Assembly (NCBI GenBank): GCA_015680685.1
Contig: MNCI01026285.1
Location: 155,473 to 219,472 of the forward strand
Length of the DNA stretch: 64,000 nucleotides
Reading direction: 5' to 3'
From: Gnetum montanum
Lineage: Eukaryota; Streptophyta; Gnetopsida; Gnetales; Gnetaceae
The position numbers and the translations under genes are program-made. This document shows positions 1-10,500 of this stretch, in pieces. The notes under the pieces are model-generated. The model saw only the letters and a program-made list of their open reading frames with translations, searched no databases and was not told where the DNA came from. Each line of letters starts with the position of its first letter. The first letter of the stretch is position 1.

Positions 1-684
1 TCAGCATCCATTCCCACTTGCCGTACACACCCTGAACTGTGCAACTGTGGCTACCAAATGCTAATTGTTACTGGGATTACCACACGTAATGCACATGCTT
101 GAAGCAGTCATACTGAGGCACTTAACTAACCTAAGTGTGACAAGCAGCCGATTCCTTGACTAGCCGTACACATCCGTAGATGCTCATAATCAAGTCGTAC
201 TTGTCTCACGTTCTAGGAGGAAAGGGTGAGAAAAACTAATCGTGATGAGTAGTCGATTCCTTGGCTAGCCGTACATGTTCGTCAACACTCGTAACCAAGT
301 CGTACTCATGCCGCGTTACTAGGAAAGCAGTAAATAACATTAATTAAACCTATCCATGCACTACAAGGTTTATCCACAAAGCTCGTCTTTATTGCCGTAC
401 ATAACTTGCGTTCAGGTACAAAGATGCTTGAATAAAGAACCGTTCACTTGGGGAACTCCTACTGCGGGCACATGGAAAATATTCTATCTCTGGGGTGATC
501 AATCCACCAGAGCTTCGCTACTTTACACCTAGGATGAGAAATGAGGGGAGTGCCACCTCTTATTTATAGATATGGTGACAGACTGCGATATCACGTATGT
601 GATATCGCAGGGAAGGACGCGATATCACGTCGGCCACAATATCGCTTACGCGATATCGCGGCTTGTGCAATCCGCGTCTCATCA
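1..684 (-). repeat. LTR of TGATGAG-family retrotransposon, cut by window start
   Basis: This is the last ~680 bases of an LTR whose other end lies before the window. It ends in CTCATCA at 678-684 and aligns along its whole length with the solo LTR at 761-1690. On the minus strand TATAAATA (561-568) forms the promoter TATA box, so the element is transcribed leftward. Between the TATA box and the LTR end are GCGATATC-type dyad repeats. It is followed by 76 bp of unrelated sequence before the next LTR. It could be a solo LTR or one end of a full element; the window cannot tell. Confidence 0.85.
561..668 (-). promoter_or_regulatory. U3 core promoter: TATA box and GATATC dyad repeats
   Basis: Read on the minus strand, TATAAATA at 561-568 is preceded by an array built on the palindrome GCGATATCGC, with near-perfect dyads at about 585-608 and 619-660. 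The solo LTR at 761-1690 has the same TATA box (1598-1605) but a shorter array: the LTR end lies 85 bp beyond the TATA box there and 116 bp here. The array sits where retrotransposon enhancers normally lie. That it binds a host factor is inference. Confidence 0.6.
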
Positions 685-760
685 GTATGCTATAGATGAT
701 TGCCAAGGAAGAATAAGTAATTAAAAAGGACACATCACTTAGCATAGATAGTATAGAAGT

Positions 761-1690
761 TGATGAGTGGTGAGGTACCCCTACACTCAACCATACGAAA
801 CGAGCGTAGCACGCGCGATCCAGTCGAACTCCGCAGACTAAATGCCTAAACGCCCCATGGAACACTTGGGGTTAATCGTTCGTTGTCTTCCCAGACTTAC
901 TTGTTGTTGTCATGGTGTATGGTTAAGTAAGTCTGAGGTATATGATTTTCTTGGTATTTTCCGATTTATCTCCTATGCTAAATGGTGAAGGGTTGAGAAA
1001 CTAAAACTAACACTAACTACAGCACTAAGTCCTAGTGTCAGCATCCGTTCCCACTTGCCGTACACACCCTGAACTGTGCAATTGTGGCTACCAAACTCTA
1101 ATCGTTACTGGGATTACTACACGTAACGCACGTGCTTGAAGCAGTCGTACTGAGGCACTTAACTAACCTAAGTGTGACAAGCAGCCAATTCCTTGACTAG
1201 CCGTACACATCTGTAGATGCTCGTAATCAAGTCGTAATTGTCCCACATTCTAGGAGGAAAGGGTGAGAGAATCTAATCGCGATGAGTAGCCGATTCCTTG
1301 GCTAGCCGTACACGTTCGTCAACGCTCGTAACCAAGTCGTACTCATGCCGCGTTACTAGGAAAGCAGTAAATAACATTAATTAAACCTATCCATGCACTG
1401 CAAGGTTTATCCACAAAGCTCATCTTTATTGCCGTACACAACTTGCGTTCAGGTACAAAGCTGCTCGAATAAAGAACCGTTCACTTGGGGGACTCCTATT
1501 GCGGGCACATGGAAAATATTCTATCTCTGGGGTGATCAATCCGCCAAAGCTTCACTACTTTACGCCTAGGATGTCGAATGAGGGGAGTGCCACCTCTTAT
1601 TTATAGATTTGGTGGCGGACCGCGATATCGCGTACGCAATATCGCAGGGAACGACGCGATATCGCGGCTTGTGCAATCTGTGTCTCATCA
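761..1690 (-). mobile_element. Solo LTR with 5-bp target duplication
   Basis: The 930-bp LTR starts TGATGAG (761) and ends CTCATCA (1690), and is flanked by the direct repeat GAAGT at 756-760 and 1691-1695. That exact 5-bp target duplication with no internal region shows a solo LTR left by recombination between the two LTRs of a Ty3/gypsy-type element. Orientation is minus, from the TATA box at 1598-1605. It closely resembles the copy at 1-684 and the one at 53837-54617, and more distantly the LTRs of the full element at 33901-43876. Confidence 0.9.
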
Positions 1691-1695
1691 GAAGT

Positions 1696-3190
1696 GATGA
1701 TGACAAACCAAATAAGTGTTGTCCCTTATCTATTCACATAGAAGGTTAGAAATAATGAGGCACAAGCTTTTAGTTGATATTTAAAGACTGAAATATTAAC
1801 ATTGAAGATCATAGAACCTATCTTTGAGTCAATAATTCATCAAAATCTCATAGTTTTACAATTATCCAATATTCAACTCCTTTTGAATTATCATGATAAG
1901 GTATAATAAATTGATAAAACATGCATATTCAACTTTGAAGATAAAGCAAGACATCTTATAATATCAAATGATCAAACACATATGACAACAAATGAAATCA
2001 TAAACTAATATATGACAATCAAGTTAAGCACCAAAAAAATATGGCAAATATTTATACCTCATTTCTTACCAAAAGATATCATGAACACCTAATTTAGAAC
2101 TTCTCAACTCATATATGCAATAAGGGCCTTAGGTACTAAAAAAGATATACTCTCAACATACAAAAGGCTAGACATAGAGCTCATAAGTTTATATAATAGA
2201 GAAAGATCAAGAGATTTCACCAAAAACGTTCATCTTTAGGTAAGGATTTTAAAAAATGTCCTCTTTTGAAACATTACCAAATGAATATGCTTTTTCTTGC
2301 TCATATTTAGTTGAGGATGTTGGAGCGAAAAGTCTTGTTTCTTAAGTACGTTATACTAGGGCCTCTTGGATGATGATCTATGATATGGTACAAAATCCCC
2401 CTACAAATATGTAGATTATAATGCTTTCCTCAAGCCCTATTTGGATCAACTTGATCTTTTCAAGGTGACTATCAAAGTACTATCCTTGTAAAGTAATGTT
2501 AACATAAAGTGTGGAGACTATAGTCTCCAATAAATAGTATTGATAGTTCCTAATGAAATGTTCCTTCAAAAGATTCATGATTCAAGATTTTCACCAAAAA
2601 TACCAATTCAAATGCTTAAATATTCCAAAAGAAATGAGCTTTGATATCGTAGGAAAGCATAATAAATATTAAAAAGTTCATCAAAAGTCTTTCAAACCAA
2701 GAATTACATGCAAGGGTTTGAGGCCAATTAAAAACAAGATAAGAAATCAAAAGATAAATTCATTACAAGTGCCACTCCATAAACTTTCATAAAACCAATT
2801 ACATCATGATCAATTATTCTAATAGTACCAAAATCTCTTCTCTTATAAGTGTCGATCTAGAGATAACATCCAATAAATAAAGTAAGCACATATAAAAAAT
2901 ATAATTTAGACTTACCAAATTAAATACTGATACAAAATCAAGCAAGGAGATGGAAACTTACCTTGGCCTACCTTACTTGATGAGGAAAATGAAGATATTT
3001 AGCATGCTAGAGAATGAGATTCCTCTTTTGAGATTTCTCATCTTAGGCAAAGTTCCTCTATCTCTAAGGTTTGGCTTCCCTTTACAAATTTGTTCATGTG
3101 AGTCTCGTCATTCTTTTATTTCTTCCTTTTAATTCTCCATTCTTTCTTGATCCCTTTGTTCTTTTGAGTTGTTGTCCAATCTTTCCTATG
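1696..3190. other. AT-rich stretch without recognisable gene
   Basis: No coding region is supported. Lying downstream of a minus-strand copia gag, this is where pol and the 3' LTR of that element would be expected, but no protease, integrase or reverse transcriptase motif is readable, so the element is internally deleted or its remainder lies outside the window. A short perfect dyad (GAGACTATAGTCTC, about 2514-2527) is the only local structure noticed. Confidence 0.4.
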
Positions 3191-3193
3191 GTC

Positions 3194-4877
3194 CTACATA
3201 AATTCCTTTCTTAGCGCATTTTGATAAGACCAAGGAGTCCTATGGAATGTCCAACTATTCATATGATAATACTTTAAATTACATTCCCATTGTTTATGCC
3301 CAAATTTATAACAATAATAGCATCTAATCCTTCTATGATAACAAGAGTGATTAGGATGATCAAACCTTTGAGAAACCTTTGGATGGATAGGAGCTTCTTT
3401 TGTTTTTGATGTAGTGGCATTGTCCTTTGGAGTAGCATTCAATTGTGATGGGGTTGTTGAAGGTGATTCATCTTGCATACAGCATCCCAACCCACTCTTA
3501 TTATGTGGACTTCTTCCTTGTCCTAATACAATATGAAGGGATTCTTTTCCCTTTACCAACCTTTCATTCACAAATTTGACATTTGCAATTTCTATTTTAA
3601 CCTACTCATAAGACAAGGTTAGCTTTTTATTCCCATCCCTTAGGCTTGAGAGTTCTTTAGTAAGGTCAAAAATTGTAGAATTTAATAAAGAAATTTCTTG
3701 ATCCTTAGTTTTAACTTTCTTATTCAACTTATTGTAAAGATTTTGAAAGGTTAACAATTGATTGCATAAAAGATCAAACCTTTCTTCCTCATTAAGGTCA
3801 TCATTTGAGGAGTAAGTATCATCAATTGTAAGAACCATACAAATGAGATGTGAATTTTTCAGATCATCCTCCACTTCTTCTTCACTTTGCTTCCCATCAT
3901 CCCTACATGTGTAGAAGTTGGTCTTTTTCATCTCTTCATTAGATATGTTATTTTTGTTACATCTTGCCATTACTAGGACATTCAAAGGCCATATGGCCTC
4001 TTCCACTACAAACCCAACATTCTATAGAAGAAGAATCAAAATTAAAACTTGAAAAAATTTTACCTCTCACTTTACCTTTTAATGGATTGGATCTTTGCTA
4101 ATTTGAGCTCTTGCTTCCTCTAGCTATTAGTCTTTGGAGTTTTCATGGGAGAAAGGTTATTTCTTCTTCATTGCCTTCATCATGCTCATTGAGTTCTTTT
4201 TCCTTAGAAGCAATCTTTAGAACGATGGGGGTTTTTTTTTGGATAACTCCTTCATTGATGAGGTTTATTTGATCAGACATAATAGCACTTTGCAACTCTT
4301 CAAATCTGAGAGTTGAAAAATCTCTTGTTTCTTCCATGGCCATGAACTTCAGTCTAAATTTTGACTAAAGAGTTCTAATTATTTTTATTATGACATCACT
4401 CTTAGGTAGATCTTTGCCTATACCTCTAATGACTACAACAAGATCATTTGCTCTAGAAAAATAATCTTTTATTTTCTCTTCTTCTCTCATTTTTAGCTTA
4501 TCGTACTCACTTTGCATAACTAACAATTTGGATTACTTAACTATAGATGTTCCTTCATAAGTAGCCTCTAATGTTTTCCAAATTTCTTTGGCCGTTTTAC
4601 AACCAACTACTCTATTAAACTTAGATTTATTCAATGCACAAAATAAACAATTTGTAGCTTTTGAGTCATGCATGAACTTACATCTTTCTTTTTGAGTCCA
4701 TTTGTTATGGGGCTTGATGGCTCCTATTGTGCCATCGAAAGGTGATGTGTAGCCTTCAAGAATGGATTCCTAGACTTCAAACTCCGTAGATTCGAAGAAG
4801 TCCTACATCCTCACTTTCTAATAGGTGAAGTTAAATCCACTAACTATAGGTGGTTTTGTATATGAGGTTCTCTCCAT
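3194..4877 (-). pseudogene. Ty1/copia gag, broken
   Basis: Read leftward from an ATG at 4877 (MERTSYTKPP), the frame gives the plant copia Gag layout: a UBN2-type capsid region (about 4870-4140), a CX2CX4HX4C zinc knuckle (CWVCSGRGHMAFEC, near 4023-3982), an acidic and coiled-coil segment (4006-3602) and a second knuckle (CYYCYKFGHKQWEC, near 3326-3285). Several in-frame stops and frame changes break it, so no full Gag can be made. No pol follows. Gag would coat the element RNA in cytoplasmic particles; here it is a relic. The two-knuckle layout with a central coiled coil is common in Tork-like plant copia elements (family knowledge). The tRNA-primer site lies just upstream. Confidence 0.8.
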
Positions 4878-4917
4878 TGTTCACTCTTGGAAGTTGATGT
4901 AGAAGCAAGAGTGCCAG

Positions 4918-4928
4918 GCTTGATATCA
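4918..4928 (-). other. Copia primer-binding site (initiator-Met tRNA type)
   Basis: On the minus strand this reads TGATATCAAGC, close to the standard plant copia primer site TGGTATCAGAGC, and it lies about 40 bp upstream of the gag ATG. It fixes the orientation of the element and puts its 5' LTR end near 4930-4945. Confidence 0.6.
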
Positions 4929-4929
4929 C

Positions 4930-5840
4930 TTAAGGATCGTTGAACTTAGAAGAAGGGGATGAATAAGTTCTCAAAATAAAAAATTCTTCAACACAAAGCA
5001 CACACAATTTTACATGTTTCCCCAACTTGGGTACTCCACACTCAAAGGGTAGATTACTTGCACAGCTCTAGAATTTGTTCCTCTCAAAATGTGGTTTGAA
5101 AGGTACCAGACCTTGTACAGCTCTAAGCTTCACTCTAGAGTGATTCATCGTCGTGAATTCACTCAACCCCGCAAGGTCCCAACAAGCTTAGAATGTGGTT
5201 TTTAGGGTCCCACAACCTTTACAACTTGAGCTTCACTCTGGAGTGTTGTGGCGCTACACCAACATTCAATCCCATGGGATTCCAACAAGCTCAAGGACAA
5301 TGCCTTCTTACAAGAAGCACATCAACCCCAACAAGGCAATAAGAAAGAGAAACAAAAATTACAAGGAAAGGGTGTAATTAATTTAATAGTCCTTGTACTT
5401 TAAGGTACAACATAACTAATCACTACAACAGTACAAAAGATAGTATAATGAAGTACATAAAACAATAGAGTAATATGCATAATGATTGCTTGATGTTAAC
5501 ACTTACTTGCACACAAAAATTGTACATTCCCTAAGAGAATGAAATCTTCTTATAGCCTTGATGTTTCCAAAATCACCTTGAAATTCATGCAACAACTACC
5601 TAATAGCTAGGGGAGATGACTCCTTCAAGATTGGGACATCTTACTACATAGACCCTAATTCAAAATAGATGTCTATCTACCAAGGGAGACATTTCTTGGG
5701 AGACATCTACATATAGATGTCTTCTCCATATAGGAGACATCTACTATTTTTGTAAGACATCTTTTCTAGTTCTTCTATACTTCAGTCAAGACATCTTCTA
5801 CTTCCTATAGATGTCTTCTCAGTTTTTGAGCTTTGCTTCT
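4930..5840 (-). repeat. Copia 5' LTR (outer end unresolved)
   Basis: This stretch lies directly upstream of the primer site of the broken copia element. On the minus strand a TATA-like CTATAAGAAG occurs near 5544-5553, and beyond it (about 5655-5825) is a cluster of the motif AGATGTCT and its complement AGACATCT in both orientations. That layout fits U3-R-U5 transcribed leftward. The outer terminus was not found because the partner LTR is missing, so the LTR may run past 5840. Confidence 0.5.
5655..5825. repeat. AGATGTCT / AGACATCT inverted motif cluster
   Basis: About ten copies of an 8-11 bp motif occur in alternating orientation within 170 bp, for example TAGATGTCTTCTCC followed by GGAGACATCTAC. 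Neighbouring copies form small dyads. The cluster lies 100-280 bp upstream of the putative LTR TATA box and is the copia counterpart of the GATATC array of the TGATGAG LTR family. Confidence 0.6.
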
Positions 5841-7090
5841 AGAGGCTTTCTTTTGTTGATTTGCTCATCCCTGATCTTGAGAACTTCTTCATCTTGTGGT
5901 AGTTTTCATCTTTGTCCTTGCTCCCACTTAAGTCCTTGTAGTGTTCACTTTGACATCTCATTGTAGCTCTCATTCCTAGAGTCTTCATTTATGTCAGGTA
6001 GGCCCTTGTGGTCTTCACTTTGACATCTCTTTGTAGATGTCATTTCTTGGGCTCTCCTTGTGATCTTCATGTTCTTTTCCTATAAACACAACAACCACAT
6101 AAAAATCTTATTTACCATGTTTCTTAAGGTTTTGACATACCAAAAGGTCAACATGATATTTTTTAATGACTTCTTTGATGATTTTGTCTTTAATGATTCA
6201 TAAGCATTAATCATCCTTGGGGCCCACAGACCCCTTGGTTTGAGGGCATGCAAGGGCATTAAGGGCATGAGTCTACTATGGGGAGGATCCACTTGCATAC
6301 TGCTTGGTTGGAATGGTTAAACTCCTTATCTCTTAGCCATTTTGCTTTCAAACCTAGCAAATTCCACATGGATTACATCCAGTTTTGCACCCCTTAACCA
6401 ATAATCTCCTAATCAAATATCCTTTTTTAATGCATATTTAATCCCTCTTCCAACATTTCATCTTATTCTTGGTTTTTTTGGCTTTCTCTGGACTCTAATT
6501 TCATTGAAAAACTCCTTGTTTTTACTTAGTTTTTATGTAGAAGAATTTTGTTCTATAGTCGTGCTGACACATCCTCATCAACGCAACCAGATGTGTTGAT
6601 ACATTCACATCAATGCATCCACGTTGATGCATCCTTGTTACTACAGCACAAATAGCCTCTAAATAGTGACAAGGGCTTAACCATTTTTTTACATTTTCCA
6701 TTTAATACCAAAGGGTTTTTTGTAGTTTTCTAAGCCTAGAGCCTTCCTAAGCCCATTACTTTCAAACCACTTACCCAATTCACTCTATTCTTCGATCCAG
6801 TTACCAAAGGTGAGCTTTATGTCATGGGGATCATAATTCATAGGTTTTTGACAAAAAAATTTTCTAACTCCCTTAAGGTTTAATGAATACAATAATATTA
6901 AAAATCACAAATTAATCAAAGTTAAACCTTACCAACGAACTCTAGTAGCTACCCAAATAAAATAATATTAAAATACTCAATCTACCATAATCACAACTTA
7001 GTATAACTAGCTAAAGAGATAAGGTACCAAAGTTCTCTAAGTTACACATTAAACAGTAATCTTGGGTTATGTTGTGATTAATGATACCAA
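5841..7090. other. Intergenic, with a short interspersed motif array at 6555-6650
   Basis: No gene is supported. Between about 6555 and 6650 a short motif of the type CATCAAYGCATCC recurs in both orientations at 10-20 bp spacing, followed by a TATA-like TCTAAATAG near 6658. It resembles the U3 array of the LTR at 49309 and could be the promoter of a decayed plus-strand LTR element whose gag-like ORF begins near 7100. No LTR end was found. Confidence 0.35.
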
Positions 7091-7099
7091 GACCCAAAA

Positions 7100-8924
7100 G
7101 ACTACAAGAAGGAGGACCATCTCAACCAAGGAATAAGCAACCTAGAGGAGGAAGGGGTCAGTAGTTGCAACAGCCCCAAGAGGAAGTAGCAGAAACACAT
7201 GCAATAGAACCTCTTTGGGAGGAGCCTGAGGTGGAGTTTGTTTAATAGATTCCCACAATCGAGACTAGGTAATCACAATGGGATAAGGTGCCTGGCCTAA
7301 GACCAAAGCTAGAAGTCACTTTGATTGAAGCTTTCATAAAGCATATTTGTTTTATGGACGTTCGAGGTGCAATTCTTCAAGAACTAAACTTGGGCCCTTC
7401 CTTGGACTTAACACCAAAAGAGATTAAAACACAACTATAGGCCTCTCCCATGTGGCCTATCCTCACTTCTAGTGGGAAGTGGTACATGGGAGAGACATGC
7501 CTCTTCTAGAGCAATAGGTAAATGAATGTCACAGTGAAGATAAAGAACATCAATGTGTCCTACTCTATGGAGGCCATTGCAAAGGCCCTTGAGTTGCCAG
7601 ATGCTAGGGTAGTCTTAGCATAGATACCAACATAGGTGGACCCAAAAGTAAAGAAAAAATGGATCCAGTGATACTACATAGTGGATCATAAGGAGTACAG
7701 TGCAGTCACTAAGGCAAAAAGAGCATACTGTAAAATCATAGCCTACCACCTCAACTCAACAATGAGGCTAAGCAAAATCATAGCCTTCTCTGCTCATGTA
7801 TGTATTGCTCTGAGCAGTAAATTCCTTGTCAACCTCCCACAGCTCATATTCCTTAAAATTGAGAAGCACTTCAAAGAGAATGAGCATGAGAGAAAGACAC
7901 TCCCCTTTCCATGCCTAATCAAAAAATTGCATAAAAGGGGAGGCATAGTCCACTATGCCAATGACATCCTTTGTCATGACCAAGTTATAGGAAGAGGATC
8001 AACTATCATCACCACCATCCACTCATGAAGAAACAACACCAAAGGCTCATGTTATCATTGAGCGCTTGCACAAGCTCTATAAGCAACTCCTACAGCAACA
8101 GCAGGTAGGACTGAGTGGTCATGAACCATTAGTCTATCGACTAGCATTGAGTCATCTAGATGAAGTTACCATAACCATAAGCTAGCAAGAGGAGACTATG
8201 TCACTATTTTCTGCCCAAAGGATACAGGCACCTACAAGGTTAAATCCAAGCATCCAGGAAGTGACGATGTCCCTCCTAGGATAACAACAATTTCCAAAGT
8301 CCTCTAGGAACATCGTTACTTTCTTAGTGCACCTAGAGGAAGGCAAGGAACAACTATCTTGGTGATGTAGCACCATGGGTAGAAAATAATAGTAGAGGTG
8401 GCGGCTAACTATGTGGTGGAAGCACTAAATACTCTTGTGGCATCTATGCTAGATATTACTGCACTCAAGGATGTATAGACATCCGCAAGAGCAGCCAGTG
8501 GGAGGCTTAGCGTAGCCGAACACAAGGAGATACTAGATCGGTTGGTAAGAACTGGGCAACTACTTTCAGAGGTCTTTGATCTTCTAGATAATATCATTAC
8601 CACCCAATTGGTACTATTGGAAAGCTAGGGGCAAGGTCCTCATCCCCAATGCCTAACTCAAGGTAGCCACATCTGAAAATAGACAATTGGCTACCAAGGT
8701 TGTGGAGTTAAGAGCCTTACTAGATGATCCCATCGTTCTCAACTAGGCCATAACAAGAGATGAAGCTTTTTCATAGCTTCAAACCAAACTTCAAGAGGTT
8801 GAGAAAGCAAAGAAAACGGTAGTCTTTAACTAGTCCTTAGCAGATGCCATGGCCTACAACACCAAAAAGGACTTGTCAAAGGTCTGCTAGGAGAATTTGC
8901 TTATGACCAAAGAGAATTCTTACC
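7100..8924 (+). pseudogene. Retroelement gag-like ORF, broken
   Basis: A plus-strand reading frame can be followed through at least nine stops, eight of them TAG or TAA: a Gln/Arg-rich start, then a region that includes YSMEAIAKALELPDARVVL (near 7560-7620), an open stretch at 7681-8025 and, in another frame, a coiled-coil-like part (about 8400-8625). The middle part resembles by eye the minus-strand ORF at 16484-17010, including an alignable Ile-rich segment followed by a long helical region. I take both for members of the uncharacterised plant-transposon ORF family found at the gag end of some LTR elements. No zinc knuckle is visible. An LTR fragment follows directly. Confidence 0.45.
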
Positions 8925-9228
8925 CTTATGTTAGGAAATAGCTTAAGGCATTAGATAGTTATTAGATTAATTAATACTTAATCACTCTGTTTTATGCTTA
9001 GGCTAAAATAGATAAAAAAATAAAATTATACAAATCATGTGCCTTGGTTACACTTAACCATACACTTGTACTTACACGAGTGGAACCAAAAAGACAACAA
9101 TCATGTCCTTAGGTTCACTACCTTGATACTGTGCATTTAGAGAACTAAAGTCCACAAAATTTGACTGGATCACACATGAACGCTTGTAATTCGTATGGTT
9201 GAAAATAGGGTATACTCATTACTCATCA
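8925..9228 (+). repeat. LTR fragment, TGATGAG family
   Basis: This aligns by eye with the last third of the LTR at 49309-50210 and ends in the same CTCATCA (9222-9228). The TATA-bearing part of the LTR is absent, and no primer site follows. It therefore looks like a truncated 3' LTR on the plus strand, perhaps belonging to the gag-like ORF before it. Confidence 0.65.
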
Positions 9229-9834
9229 CTAAGGTTTCAGAGTGCTTGATTGGCCCAATACGAGAGACTATATCGCTCTCAACTTTTTCAAAAATTAAAG
9301 GAAGATTAAGTAATTCAACAAAGTAAGGGACTTTCTGAAATTTAGGAGATGTAGGGTTGAAGAAGGGAATTTACTTGCAAATAATTAATAAAGTGTGACA
9401 ATGGTTAAAGACATCGATATTAAGGCCTTTAGAGACCATCACCAAATTAACGATTTCAACTAACAAGAATGAATTAGATAAATAACGAGCATGAAAAGCC
9501 ACCAAACCTTGGGCTTTCCAAGTTGAATTCACATAGTTAAGAAAACTAGAGGAATGAGACAAATAATCCAAAATTTGGACAAAAACATAATTGTTGGAAT
9601 TTTCTTAATTTATAGACTCTTACAAATCATTTGGCAATTCATAAACTATGGAACCATTGCTAGAGGGGTCACCAATAGATCTGGTGACATTGCACAAAGC
9701 CAAAGAACCACCAAAGTTGATCACCAACAAACTCAGTGGCATTGGTAGGCACAATAAGCCTAAAATTGGTAGATGATGTAGAGTTAGTGCAGAGTAGCAA
9801 CACAAAAATTGACACTGAGAGGCAAAGAGGAAGA
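9229..9834. other. Unassigned intergenic stretch
   Basis: I see no supported gene here. The short open frames on both strands lack codon structure and overlap the low-complexity sequence that follows. Confidence 0.35.
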
Positions 9835-10075
9835 GTGTGGAACAATGGTAGAATAACACGGAGTGGCAACAGAAAGACGATAGAGTAGCAGTGAAACGGT
9901 GCAAAGCGGTAGCTAAATGATGGTAGAGCAGTGGCAGAATGGCAACTAAGCAGTGGTGAAATGGTAGCAAAGCAGTGGTGGAACGGTGGCCAAGCTACAG
10001 TGAAGTAGTGGTGGAACAACCATGGATAGCAGAGTGATAGTAGAGCATTGGCAAAGCGGTGGTAGAAGAATGATG
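9835..10075. repeat. Degenerate GGT/GCA-rich minisatellite
   Basis: Imperfect units of about 18 bp of the type AGCAGTGGTGGAACGGT recur for roughly 240 bp. The repeat explains the long His/Phe/Leu-rich frames on the minus strand, which are open in several phases only because the unit lacks stops on that strand. Confidence 0.55.
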
Positions 10076-10359
10076 GGATGACAACACAACAATCGTTGGA
10101 GAAAAAACCCTATTATGTTTGTCACAATTCAACACCTAGATATGTGAATTTGATGTTTTTGCCCATTTTTTCCTTGAATATATATTTATTAATTATCTAA
10201 ATACATAATTCTATAAACCATGATAAAAATGAAAATGAGAAGTTAAGTAGTATGTTTCTAAATAATTGTTATTAGTGTACATATTATTAATACAACAAAA
10301 TATTTGATATAGATTCCTAAAAAAATATTTAAATAGTTCTTTTTAAGAACATGGATTTG

Positions 10360-10475
10360 AGGCATCGGAATCAATTAAAATTTTATAATTTAAAAATATT
10401 GATGAGAATCGATCTCATAACCTTAAGCAAGCTTTGAAATCAAAAGTCTTACCGCTAACCTCACATCTCCCTTCA
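10360..10475 (-). mobile_element. tRNA-derived SINE fragment in gene promoter
   Basis: On the minus strand this contains a box A-like TTAGCGGTAAGAC and, about 35 bp on, a box B-like GAGATCGATTC, the spacing and order of an RNA polymerase III promoter derived from a tRNA. The text matches the style of plant SINE heads. No clean target duplication or tail was found, so it may be truncated. It ends about 30 bp before the first G-box of the gene promoter. Confidence 0.5.
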
Positions 10476-10500
10476 CTGTTAAAAATACGAATATGAACAC

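Noticed and set aside
685..760. Internal region of an LTR element between two LTRs
   Set aside because: Only 76 bp lie between them, and the second LTR has its own GAAGT duplication, so the two are separate insertions.
9620..10019. Two overlapping 116-codon frames on the minus strand (His/Phe/Leu-rich)
   Set aside because: They lie largely in a degenerate minisatellite, overlap each other in different phases and show no domain.
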